Notes under the pieces: generated by a model
Seen by the model: the letters and a program-made list of their open reading frames with translations, nothing else
Databases searched by the model: none
What the model was told of the DNA's origin: nothing
Assembly (NCBI GenBank): GCA_025927935.1
Contig: JAICKM010000063.1
Location: forward strand, 1-16,259
Length of the DNA: 16,259 nt
Direction of reading: 5' to 3'
Origin: Chloroflexia bacterium
GTDB lineage: Bacteria > Chloroflexota > Chloroflexia > QHBQ01 > JADMIH01
Translations under genes and position numbers: made by a program
In this document: piece after piece, positions 1 to 7,356 of the stretch
Position numbering within the stretch: the first letter of the stretch is position 1
Layout of the letters: each line of letters begins with the position of its first letter

Positions 1-139
1 CGATGGTCGAGAAGATGTCGTTCACGGCGCCGCCAAGCACGGCGAGAATGACAATGACGACAATGGCGATGAGCACGAGGATGAGCGCGTACTCGACCAG
101 CCCCTGGCCCTGCTTGCGGAGATCGTTCAACTTGCGCAT
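1..139 (-). CDS. Flp/Fap-type pilin, 3' end cut by window edge
   Basis: The 46 visible codons, read from an ATG at 139, give a short basic leader (MRKLNDLRKQG), then QGLVEY and an uninterrupted hydrophobic stretch of Leu, Ile, Val and Ala. This is the class IVb (Flp) prepilin signature: cleavage after Gly11, with Glu at +5 and Tyr at +6 of the mature protein. Flp pilins are small subunits of tight-adherence (Tad) pili. They are processed by a TadV-type prepilin peptidase and assembled by the TadA/B/C machinery. Family members are about 50-65 residues, so most of the gene is present and only the C-terminus is missing. A good ribosome site (TAGGAG) lies 8 bases upstream of the ATG and fixes the start. 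No other Tad gene is visible; partners would lie to the left of the window. The family call is firm; the role in adhesion is inferred from the family. Confidence 0.9.
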   Translation of the reverse strand, partial: MRKLNDLRKQGQGLVEYALILVLIAIVVIVILAVLGGAVNDIFSTI

Positions 140-1209
140 GGCTTTAGCTCCTATAAAACTGGAATAACGCGCCCTTCCGACTTCCTCAGTTCTAACTTCG
201 CCGGTAACAGAATCCGGCCGGATGCACTGCCGTAGCAGTTCGACACAAGATGAGTCTGCCTATTTCTGGGCTATCTTCTCATATACCACAAGCGAGTAAT
301 AATCCCGGTATCACCGCGTAGAAGATGCGTGAACATCTTGGCTGGCCGCCACCCCATCCGGCACCGGGTGGCGCCCGGTGGCTCTCCACAGTCGCGGGCA
401 CAGGTCTGCACAACGGTCGTGCGGCAGAAGACCGCAAACCGCTGTATCTTGCCACGCTGTGCGCGGCCACACGCTGCCAGGACCGGAATCCTGGGCCACG
501 AACCGTCGTTGACGGATGGGCACCGGGATGCGCTTGTATCCTCGCTTGTGCGCTTTCACTGCGAGTGCCGGCTGTGCGTGCGGCTGGTGGCCGGAAGCGT
601 AGGCACCCTGGTCCCTGTTGAACGGGTGACAGATGCGGTGAAACTGCTATGGAGATTCCTGCCTGCTACACGCTACAAGCTAGTGCGCGGTGAGCAAGAA
701 TATAGATTGAATAGGGCGGTCGCTCTCCCTGTGTGCTGAGGGTAAGCAGCAGGCGGGAACCGCAGCAGATTGTTTGTCGGGAGCGCCCTTCCCGGCTGCG
801 TGCAGTTATCCGGCTGTTTACAGAGTCCAAATCCAGGCTCGCTCATCAGATCCCGGCCGCGCCCTTATGCCGGTTCTATCCCCTGACGACCAGTTGCCTG
901 GGTAACATGAGGTTACAACCCGAAGTAGAAGTGAAGTAGTGATGGGCCGCAAATTAACCTCTCGCAGAGACTATAGCATAAGACCTCGGCGCAGGTCAAC
1001 ACAATAATGCAGGATTGTAAGTTACCTGCTGACAATTCTATCCATTTATTCAGAAGTTAATCAACTGGTAATAAACCATCCTAACCAACTTCGGCGCTAT
1101 TTAGTAAGGTTGTCGGGTGCGGAGATCATACTATCGGCGATCTACCGCCCGCGCGGCAATGCAGAAGTGCGCCGGCGGCAACTGGCCGGGGCGCGCCGAC
1201 TGACTCTCG
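140..1209. other. long intergenic region with no recognisable gene
   Basis: About 1.07 kb separates the pilin start from the next supported gene. Open frames exist (the longest is 136 codons, plus strand 329-739), but their translations are rich in Arg, Cys, His and Pro, show no domain, and have no convincing ribosome site. I treat them as chance frames. The composition is uneven: 300-940 is GC-rich, whereas about 940-1110 is clearly more AT-rich, as expected of regulatory or spacer DNA. No tRNA-like TPsiC sequence, tandem repeat, IS end or good two-box promoter was seen. The pilin promoter must lie in the left part, but I could not place it. Confidence 0.6.
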
Positions 1210-1230
1210 CGGCCCGGCGCCCCCGGGCCG
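1210..1230. terminator. GC-rich hairpin upstream of the orphan gene promoter
   Basis: Perfect 8-bp arms, CGGCCCGG (1210-1217) and CCGGGCCG (1223-1230), enclose a 5-base loop. There is no T-run on either side, so intrinsic termination is uncertain. It sits 40 bp upstream of the TATAAT box at 1273 and could insulate that promoter from upstream transcription. The hairpin is seen directly; its function is inferred. Confidence 0.4.
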
Positions 1231-1269
1231 ATTCACGGGGGCATAAAATGTTCCATCCCGCGAAAAAAG

Positions 1270-1278
1270 TGGTATAAT
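1270..1278 (+). promoter_or_regulatory. extended -10 promoter for a probable leaderless mRNA
   Basis: TGGTATAAT at 1270-1278 is a perfect extended -10 element (TGn followed by TATAAT). No good -35 hexamer lies 16-18 bp upstream, which is usual for extended -10 promoters. The A of the ATG at 1285 is the seventh base after the box, exactly where transcription would be expected to start. The predicted mRNA would therefore have no 5' leader. The only purine-rich bases before the ATG (AAGG at 1280-1283) are too close to act as a Shine-Dalgarno site. Confidence 0.7.
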
Positions 1279-1284
1279 TAAGGT

Positions 1285-1848
1285 ATGGATACGCGCATCA
1301 AAACGGCAATAGTCACCGCGTCGGACATCTGGCACAGCGTGATCTGGCCGCCGTACCAACCCAGTACACGGGAGGACAGGAGTGCCGGGCCGCTGGAGCC
1401 GGGACAACTCGTGGCCCCGGCGCTGGACGTTGCCGGCTTGCAAACCGTGCAGGGCTTCATGGTCGCCTGCGACCGCCTGGGGCCGGGAGTGGTGCGGGAA
1501 ACCGACGGCGCCGGCAAGGTGCTCGTGCGGTGGAGCAAAGCCGGGGTGGAGACCTGGGCGGAGACCGCGGATCTACAGCCCATTGACGCGGACCATCGGC
1601 TGGTGACTATCATGCTCTGCGATGCCCGCGGGCACCGCACTCTCCTGCGCCAGCGCGTGGCCTTGCTCCAACATCACTGGACCATCGAGGTGCGCCCGGA
1701 AAACGTCGTGCGCGCCGAGCGGAGCGACGGCCTGTCCTGGACCTTCACGGTCAATCCGATCACACACGGGGTTATGGCCTCCTGGATCTACCCCCCTGAA
1801 GACGACGACGCCGAGGCGCTCACCGCGGCGGAGATGGCGACGGCCTAA
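1285..1848 (+). CDS. 187-aa protein of unknown function with a possible SH3/Tudor-like segment
   Basis: I do not recognise the family. The protein is soluble, with no signal peptide and no membrane segment. Residues about 58-100 (GFMVACDRLGPGVVRETDG, then KVLVRW, VETWAE and DLQPI) look like a small beta-barrel of the SH3/Tudor kind, such as those appended to SNF2/UvrD-type helicases, where a GxGxV turn is followed by a V-x-W/F strand and a final L-x-P. That is a pattern-based guess, not a family assignment. The second half contains strands ending near FTVNP, and the C-terminus (from about 169) is acidic and alanine-rich. Start choice: the ATG at 1285 lies immediately after an extended -10 box with no room for a ribosome site, implying leaderless translation. 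The gene stands alone, 343 bp before rhaB, with its own promoter, so the neighbours do not suggest a function. Steady coding bias over 187 codons supports a real gene. Confidence 0.7.
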   Translation: MDTRIKTAIVTASDIWHSVIWPPYQPSTREDRSAGPLEPGQLVAPALDVAGLQTVQGFMVACDRLGPGVVRETDGAGKVLVRWSKAGVETWAETADLQPIDADHRLVTIMLCDARGHRTLLRQRVALLQHHWTIEVRPENVVRAERSDGLSWTFTVNPITHGVMASWIYPPEDDDAEALTAAEMATA

Positions 1849-2191
1849 CACTCCTCCTCTGGGCAGATCTGTCATGGAGCCTGCCCTGCCTCTGGTCGAC
1901 CTTCCCGCGTCCCCGCCGGTACTTGTTTCTCGTCATCCGGGAAAGTCGCGCCTGACGCGCGCTTGCCGTTCCCTTCAAAATCGTTCAGAATCCATAGGGC
2001 TTGCGCCCGAAGGGTGGCATGGTCATTGCGCGTGCGACCGCTACGGCGCCGACCGGGGGTAACCCGCCGCGCGCCGCGGGCCGGCGCGCCAATCGAGGCC
2101 GGGGCAGGCATCCATCGCTGGTCCTACCCCTATCATGAGGAGTTAAGCGCCGTGGACGGGCCTTGTGCCCACCCCGCTGGTGTGAGAGGCC
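1849..2191. other. intergenic region upstream of rhaB
   Basis: This 343-bp gap holds a weak hairpin just after the orphan gene (GGGCAG 1861-1866 with CTGCCC 1881-1886, 14-base loop) and a very GC-rich patch at about 2065-2095. A TATCAT at 2131-2136 (5 of 6 matches to TATAAT) could be the rhaB -10 box, but no -35 partner is evident. GAGGAG at 2137-2142 is a good ribosome-site sequence but lies 49 bases before the rhaB ATG, too far to serve it. No further gene is supported. Confidence 0.5.
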
Positions 2192-3679
2192 ATGAGCGAA
2201 CGAACCAACTTTCTCGCCGTCGATCTGGGTGCGTCCAGCGGGCGGGTCATGCTCGGTGGCTGGGACGGCGCGCGCTTCGCCTTGCGCGAGCTGCACCGCT
2301 TCCCGAACGACCCCGTGGCCGTGCAGGGACACCTCTATTGGGATGTGCTGCGACTCTGGCAGGAGATCCAGGCCGGGATCGCCCGCTATGCCGCAGAGTC
2401 CGATACCCCGCCTGCCGGGATCGGCATCGACACGTGGGCGATAGATTTTGGGCTGCTCGACGGGGCGGGCCGGCTGCTCGGCAACCCGCATCACTACCGC
2501 GACCGGCGCACCACAGGCATCGCGGAAGCGGTGGACGCGCGCATCCCGCCGGACCAACTCTACGGTGTCACCGGCATCCAACGCCTGCCGTTCAACACGT
2601 TGTATCAACTGGTCAGCATGCGCCAACAAGGGGACGTGCAGTTGGATGTGGCGCAGACTCTCCTGCTGATGCCCGATCTGTTTGGCTACTGGCTCACCGG
2701 GCGCATGGTGGCCGAATACACCAACGCCACGACGACCCAGTTCTACGACGCGCGGGCCGGGCGCTGGGCGGCGGATCTGCTCGGCGCGCTGGATCTGCCC
2801 GCGGCGATCTTGCCGCCCCTCGTCGCCCCCGGCACCGTCCTGGGTGAGCTGCTGCCGGAGGTGCGCGAACGGACGGGCCTGCCCCCCGGCGTGCCGGTCA
2901 TCGCCGTCGGCACGCACGACACGGCCAGCGCCGTGGCCGCGGTGCCGGGCCTGGACGAACGGAGCGCCTATATCAGCAGCGGCACCTGGAGCCTGGTCGG
3001 CGTCGAGACCAGGGCGCCGATCTTGAGCGAGCGGGCGCGGGCACTGAACTTCACCAACGAGGGCGGCGTAGGCGGCACCATCCGCTTGCTCAAGAACGTC
3101 GGCGGGCTGTGGCTGTTGCAGGAATGCCGGCGCCGCTGGGAGCGCGAGGGTGCGACCTATACCTGGCCGGATCTTGTGACCCTGGCCGAGCAAGCGCCGC
3201 CGCTGGTCAGTCTGGTGGACCCCGATGCGCCGGACTTCCTCAACCCCGACGACATGCCCGCGGCCTTGCGCGCCTATTGCCGGCGCACCGGGCAACCGGA
3301 ACCGGCGACGCCGGGGGCGGTGGGGCGCTGCTGCCTGGAAAGCCTGGCGCTGAAATACCGCTGGGTGCTGGCGGCGCTGGAAGATCTGATGGGCCACCGG
3401 CTGGACCCCATCCGCATCGTCGGCGGGGGTAGCCGCAACGGGTTGCTGTGCCAACTGACCGCCGATGCGTGCGGGCGCCGGGTGGTGGCCGGGCCGGTGG
3501 AGGCCACGGCGCTGGGCAACATCCTGGTCCAGGCCATCGCCACGGGGCATTTAGCCGATATTACCGCCGGGCGGAAGGCGGTAGGGGCCTCGGTGGATCT
3601 AGCGATCTTCACGCCGCAGGCCACCGTGGATTGGGATACGGCGTTCGCGCGGTTCGCGGCCCTGGTCCAGGCGTCATGA
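2192..3679 (+). CDS. rhaB: rhamnulokinase (FGGY carbohydrate kinase)
   Basis: This enzyme phosphorylates L-rhamnulose to L-rhamnulose 1-phosphate with ATP, the second step of cytoplasmic L-rhamnose breakdown. The 495 residues match the usual family length (about 480-490). Visible hallmarks are the N-terminal phosphate-binding strand DLGASSGRVMLG (from Asp11), GIGIDTWAIDFGLLD typical of RhaB, GTHDTASA with the likely catalytic base Asp243, YISSGTWSLVG, and the C-terminal FGGY signature GGGSRNGLLCQLTADACG (from Gly411) followed by EATALGN. An in-frame TGA nine bases before the ATG rules out a longer start. The ribosome site is weak (AGAGG, 2-base spacer). The gene is followed after 79 bp by a GH3 glycosidase on the same strand. 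Isomerase (rhaA) and aldolase (rhaD) genes are not in the window. Other FGGY substrates such as L-fuculose are possible, but the motifs favour rhamnulose. Confidence 0.9.
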   Translation: MSERTNFLAVDLGASSGRVMLGGWDGARFALRELHRFPNDPVAVQGHLYWDVLRLWQEIQAGIARYAAESDTPPAGIGIDTWAIDFGLLDGAGRLLGNPHHYRDRRTTGIAEAVDARIPPDQLYGVTGIQRLPFNTLYQLVSMRQQGDVQLDVAQTLLLMPDLFGYWLTGRMVAEYTNATTTQFYDARAGRWAADLLGALDLPAAILPPLVAPGTVLGELLPEVRERTGLPPGVPVIAVGTHDTASAVAAVPGLDERSAYISSGTWSLVGVETRAPILSERARALNFTNEGGVGGTIRLLKNVGGLWLLQECRRRWEREGATYTWPDLVTLAEQAPPLVSLVDPDAPDFLNPDDMPAALRAYCRRTGQPEPATPGAVGRCCLESLALKYRWVLAALEDLMGHRLDPIRIVGGGSRNGLLCQLTADACGRRVVAGPVEATALGNILVQAIATGHLADITAGRKAVGASVDLAIFTPQATVDWDTAFARFAALVQAS

Positions 3680-3758
3680 GTCGGCCACAGCTACCGCTGC
3701 CCGGATGCGCGGCACATGAAGTGCTCAGCCAGGGGAATGGATGAAAGGAGTCCCAATT

Positions 3759-6077
3759 ATGGTAAATACGGTGAAGGGCCGGCAGCCGGCTCCCGCCCGC
3801 GACCCCCGCGTGGACGAAGTGCTGGACCAGATGACCCTGGAGGAAAAGGCGGCCCTGACCGTGGGCCGCGATGCCTGGACCACGCAGCCCATCGAGCGGC
3901 TGGGCGTGCCGTCGGTCTGGGTGTCCGACGGGCCGACCGGCCTGCGCAAGGCGGCCGGCGGCGGCGATATGACCCTGGGCCACAATCTCCCCGCGACCTG
4001 CTTCCCCACCGAATCGGCCCTGGGCGCCTCCTGGGATGTCGATCTGGTGCGCGAGGTGGGACGGGCCATCGCCGCCGAGAGCCAGGCCGCCGGAGTGCAA
4101 GTGTTGCTGGGTCCCGGCGTCAACCTCAAGCGCTCGCCCCTGTGTGGCCGCAACTTCGAGTATTTCGCGGAAGATCCGGTGCTCTCCGGGGAACTGGCCG
4201 CGGCTTACGTGGGCGGGCTGCAGGATGGCGGCGTGGGCGGCTGCCTCAAGCACCTGGTTGCCAACGAGAGCGAGACCGACCGCATGATCACCAGTTCCGA
4301 GGTGGACGAGCGGACGCTGCGCGAACTCTATCTGCGCCCCTTCGAGATCGCCGTCGCCAAAGCCGATCCCTGGACGCTGATGGCAGCGTATAACCGTCTC
4401 AACAGCGTCTACTGCACCGAGAACCACCACTTGCTGAGCGACATCGTCGCCGGGGAGTGGGGCTACCGCGGTATCGTCATGTCCGACTGGCTGGCGGTCA
4501 ACGACCGCCCGGCGGGCATCGCGGCGGGGCTGCATCTGCAAATGCCCACCGCGCCCACCGCCGCGGGGGTCGTGGCCGCGGTGCAGGAGGGCCGGCTCGA
4601 TGAGACCCAGCTAGATGAGATCGTGAGCGCCTTGCTCACGTTCATCTTCAAGGCCGATGCCGCCCGCCGACCGGACACTCCCGTCGATCTCGACGCCCAT
4701 CACCGCCTGGCCCGGCGCGTGGCGAGCGAAGGTATTGTGCTGCTCAAAAACGAGGGCGGCCTGCTGCCGCTGGAGGGCGACGCCCTGGCCCATGTCGCGC
4801 TGATCGGCGCCTTCGCCAAAGAGCCGCGCTACCAGGGCGCGGGCAGTTCCCAGGTGATCCCTTCCCGCCCGGTGGAGACCATTTACGACGAATTGAGCCA
4901 CCTGGCCGGCGGGAACGGCCAGATCACCTACGCGCCCGGCTACCGCGCGGACGGCTCAACGGACGATGCCCTGCTCCAGGAAGCCCAGGCCGCCGCCCGT
5001 GCCGCCACGGTCGCCGTGGTCGTCGCCGGGTTGCCCGGCTCATACGAGGAGGAAGGCGCCGACCGCAAGCACATCGATCTACCGCCGGGACACAATGCCC
5101 TGGTGGAGGCCGTGCTGGCGGTCCAGCCGCGCACCGTGGTCGTGCTGGTCAATGGCAGCGCGGTGGCGCTGCCCTGGGCGGCGCGCGTGCCGGCGCTGGT
5201 CGAGGGCTGGCTAGGCGGCCAGGCCAGCGGCGGGGCCGTCGCCGATGTGCTGCTGGGCCACACCAACCCCTCCGGCAAACTGGAGGAAACGTTCCCCATG
5301 CGGCTGGAAGACACCCCCGCCTACCTGAACTTCCCGGACGACGGGTCCGCCCGCGTGCTCTTCGGCGAGGGGCTGTTTACCGGCTACCGCTGGTACGATG
5401 CCCGGCGGATCGAGCCGCTCTTCCCTTTCGGGCACGGCTTGTCGTACACATCGTTCGAGTACAGCGACTTGCGTGTGGACCCGGCGACCGCCCGCGACAC
5501 CGATAGCGTGACGGTGACGCTGCGCGTGCGCAACACGGGCAAGCGGGCCGGACAGGAAGTGGTGCAGCTTTACGTGCGGGAGCAGCGGCCCCATCTACCG
5601 CGCCCGGAGCAGGAACTGAAGGCATTCACGAAGGTGGCACTCGACCCCGGCGCGGAGCAGGAGGTCCGCTTCCAGCTAGGGCTGCGCGACTTCGCCGTCT
5701 ACGACCCGCGCCTCGCGGCCTGGACCGCGGGCAGTGGCGTGTACGACCTGCGTGTCGGGGCGTCGTCGCGCGACATCCGGTTGCAGGGCAGCGTGACGCT
5801 AGAGGCCACCAGCCTCCGTCAGGCGCCGCTGGACCGGATGAGTCCGCTGCGCGCCTGGCTGCGCAATCCGGCGGCGCGCGCCCGGCTGCGGCCGGTCGTG
5901 AACGCCCTGCTCCGGGGTGTCGTCGGCGAGGAGGCCACGATCACTGAGGACGGGGAATGGGGCGAGGGTTTGCTGAATGCCTTCATCGGCGATCTACCGA
6001 TCAGCAAGCTGACGATGTTGGGCGGGATGACCGAGCAAGACCTGGCGCAACTGATTGAGGTAGCCAACGCGGGCTAG
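3759..6077 (+). CDS. GH3 family beta-glycosidase, cytoplasmic
   Basis: This is a retaining glycoside hydrolase, probably a beta-glucosidase or beta-xylosidase, that releases terminal sugars from oligosaccharides or glycosides. The ATG at 3759 is chosen over an in-frame ATG at 3741 because AAAGGAG (3744-3750) sits 8 bases before it. That gives 772 residues. Domain order: (beta/alpha)8 barrel (about 18-260) with DGPTGLR, NLKRSPLCGRNFEYFAEDP, KH at 164-165 and the nucleophile Asp243 in VMSDW; then the alpha/beta sandwich (about 310-510) with GSYEEEGADR, which carries the likely acid/base Glu (430-432); then an FnIII-like domain (about 575-655); then a C-terminal helical tail (about 690-772) seen in many non-secreted GH3 enzymes. 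There is no PA14 insert and no signal peptide, so it acts on imported substrate. Pairing with rhaB suggests use of rhamnose-containing glycosides or oligosaccharides, but substrate specificity cannot be read from the sequence. Confidence 0.93.
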   Translation: MVNTVKGRQPAPARDPRVDEVLDQMTLEEKAALTVGRDAWTTQPIERLGVPSVWVSDGPTGLRKAAGGGDMTLGHNLPATCFPTESALGASWDVDLVREVGRAIAAESQAAGVQVLLGPGVNLKRSPLCGRNFEYFAEDPVLSGELAAAYVGGLQDGGVGGCLKHLVANESETDRMITSSEVDERTLRELYLRPFEIAVAKADPWTLMAAYNRLNSVYCTENHHLLSDIVAGEWGYRGIVMSDWLAVNDRPAGIAAGLHLQMPTAPTAAGVVAAVQEGRLDETQLDEIVSALLTFIFKADAARRPDTPVDLDAHHRLARRVASEGIVLLKNEGGLLPLEGDALAHVALIGAFAKEPRYQGAGSSQVIPSRPVETIYDELSHLAGGNGQITYAPGYRADGSTDDALLQEAQAAARAATVAVVVAGLPGSYEEEGADRKHIDLPPGHNALVEAVLAVQPRTVVVLVNGSAVALPWAARVPALVEGWLGGQASGGAVADVLLGHTNPSGKLEETFPMRLEDTPAYLNFPDDGSARVLFGEGLFTGYRWYDARRIEPLFPFGHGLSYTSFEYSDLRVDPATARDTDSVTVTLRVRNTGKRAGQEVVQLYVREQRPHLPRPEQELKAFTKVALDPGAEQEVRFQLGLRDFAVYDPRLAAWTAGSGVYDLRVGASSRDIRLQGSVTLEATSLRQAPLDRMSPLRAWLRNPAARARLRPVVNALLRGVVGEEATITEDGEWGEGLLNAFIGDLPISKLTMLGGMTEQDLAQLIEVANAG

Positions 6078-6090
6078 CCGGCACTGGGCG

Positions 6091-6121
6091 GGCACCGGTG
6101 CATGGGATATGCGCCGGTACC
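6091..6121. terminator. hairpin shared by convergent genes (bidirectional terminator candidate)
   Basis: Arms 6091-6103 and 6109-6121 form 12 of 13 pairs (one G-U wobble, one C-A mismatch) around a 5-base loop GGGAT. The hairpin lies in the 99-bp gap where the GH3 gene and the opposing Gfo/Idh/MocA gene meet. Nested perfect palindromes GCACCGGTGC (6092-6101) and GCCGGTACCGGC (6113-6124) add further pairing options. No T-run follows on either strand, so it would be an atypical intrinsic terminator. Confidence 0.55.
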
Positions 6122-6176
6122 GGCTCGCCGGGCACCGGTCCGCCGCGTGCCCATAGTTGTTCTGTCCCCAATACGG

Positions 6177-7268
6177 CTACAACGCCCACTCCATCGGCGC
6201 CGGGCGTGCGAAGTCCGACGTGATCTCCACCGGCCGCCCGCTGCGCGCCGACTCCGCAGTCGCCTCCAGGATCTCCACCGTGTGCGCCGCCATCTCGCCG
6301 CTGAAGCGGTGCGGGCGGCCCGCGATGATTGCCGTGGCCGTCTCCCACAATCCCTGCCCCCACGGCGTGCCGTAGGGTGGCTCCCGCACCAGAGGCACTT
6401 CTTCCAGAGGCTCGTCGAAGGCCGCGAACGCCACCTTCGCGTTGAACATATGCCAGGACTCGAGGTGTAGCGAGCCGCGATCCCCGTGGAACTCGATCCC
6501 CACCTGCCGCGTGGACTTGTTGGCGACGTAAAAATCGGCGGTTAGCCTCACCACCACGCCATCCGCCAGCTCGATGGCGGCGACGAGGAAGTCGGGCTGC
6601 TCGACACGGAAGCGCGTCCCCTGCCGGGTCTCGCGCTCGGGCCAGAGGACCGTGCCGTAGGCCGAGACGCGCCGGGCCGGGCCGAAGATCGCCGTCAGGA
6701 TGCTCAAGGGGTAGACGCCCACGTCGAATAGCGGCCCCACTCCATAGAACCCTTGCGGGTCGGGATGCCAGGTCTCGATCCGGCCCCAGTTCACATCGGC
6801 GTAGGCCAGGCGCACCTGGCCCAGCTTGCCGTCCCGGATCCACTTCCAGGCCGTCTGCTGCGCCTCACCCATCAGCGTGAACGGCGAGCAGGCCAGCCGC
6901 AGGCCCCGCTCCCGCGCCAGCGCTACCAACCCGACGGCATCCGCGTAGCGTGTTGTGAGCGGCTTCTCACTGTACACATGCTTGCCCGCCAGAAGGCAAG
7001 ATGTGGTAACGGCGGCATGCGCGTGCTGCACGGTGAGATTGGCGACCATCTCGACGGCGGGATCGGCCAGCAGCGCGTCCACGCTGGGATAGGCGCGCGT
7101 GCCGTGTTCGCGGGCCAGCGCCTCGGCCCGTGCCGGCAGGATGTCGGCAATGCCGGCCAGTTCCAGTTCCGGGTAATGCGGAATATCGCGTAGATACGGC
7201 CCGGCGATGTTGCCCGCCCCGATAATGCCCAGCTTGATGGTACGCCTTCCACTCACTGCTCCGGCCAT
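6177..7268 (-). CDS. Gfo/Idh/MocA family NAD(P)-dependent oxidoreductase
   Basis: This 363-aa dehydrogenase acts on a sugar, cyclitol or related polyol using NAD(P). The N-terminal Rossmann fold has GIIGAGNIAG (Gly14-Gly23) and an acidic residue after beta-2 (Asp42). The family's EKP motif is at Glu101-Lys102-Pro103 (HVYSEKPLTT). The C-terminal sandwich domain starts near 125 and holds LFDVGVYPL, with Asp182 and Tyr186 in the D-x-G-x-Y pattern typical of glucose-fructose-oxidoreductase-like members rather than the D-x-G-x-H type. Length is usual for the family. The ATG at 7268 is preceded by AAGGAAAGG; a GTG four codons later is a possible alternative. It lies 88 bp downstream of the PhyH gene on the same strand and may share its transcript across a hairpin. 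The reaction is not determinable from sequence. Confidence 0.9.
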   Translation of the reverse strand: MAGAVSGRRTIKLGIIGAGNIAGPYLRDIPHYPELELAGIADILPARAEALAREHGTRAYPSVDALLADPAVEMVANLTVQHAHAAVTTSCLLAGKHVYSEKPLTTRYADAVGLVALARERGLRLACSPFTLMGEAQQTAWKWIRDGKLGQVRLAYADVNWGRIETWHPDPQGFYGVGPLFDVGVYPLSILTAIFGPARRVSAYGTVLWPERETRQGTRFRVEQPDFLVAAIELADGVVVRLTADFYVANKSTRQVGIEFHGDRGSLHLESWHMFNAKVAFAAFDEPLEEVPLVREPPYGTPWGQGLWETATAIIAGRPHRFSGEMAAHTVEILEATAESARSGRPVEITSDFARPAPMEWAL

Positions 7269-7316
7269 CCTTTCCTTACGGCCAGGGAAGCCCGGCTACC
7301 GGCACCACCGCGAGCC

Positions 7317-7353
7317 GCGCGGGGATCGCCCTGTCCAGCCGGATCTCCCGCGC
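7317..7353 (-). terminator. intercistronic hairpin after the PhyH gene
   Basis: Immediately past the PhyH stop, the minus strand can form an 11-bp stem between 7342-7353 and 7317-7327 with one bulged base and a 14-base loop. There is no T-run after it, so it could be an attenuator, an RNA-stabilising element or a partial terminator ahead of the oxidoreductase gene. Confidence 0.4.
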
Positions 7354-7356
7354 CGG

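Noticed and set aside
329..739. A 136-codon open frame in the long left intergenic region
   Set aside because: The translation is rich in Arg, Cys and His with no domain, a second frame overlaps it, and no ribosome site precedes it. It looks like a chance frame in GC-rich DNA.
1963..2847. A 294-codon plus-strand frame overlapping the start of rhaB
   Set aside because: The product is Arg/Ala/Pro-rich low-complexity sequence typical of a shadow of a GC-rich gene; rhaB in the other frame has complete family motifs. GAGGAG at 2137 with a GTG at 2152 in this frame is probably coincidental.
1985..3550. A 521-codon antisense frame across rhaB
   Set aside because: Long open antisense frames are common opposite GC-rich genes. 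The translation has no recognisable domain, and rhaB explains the coding signal.
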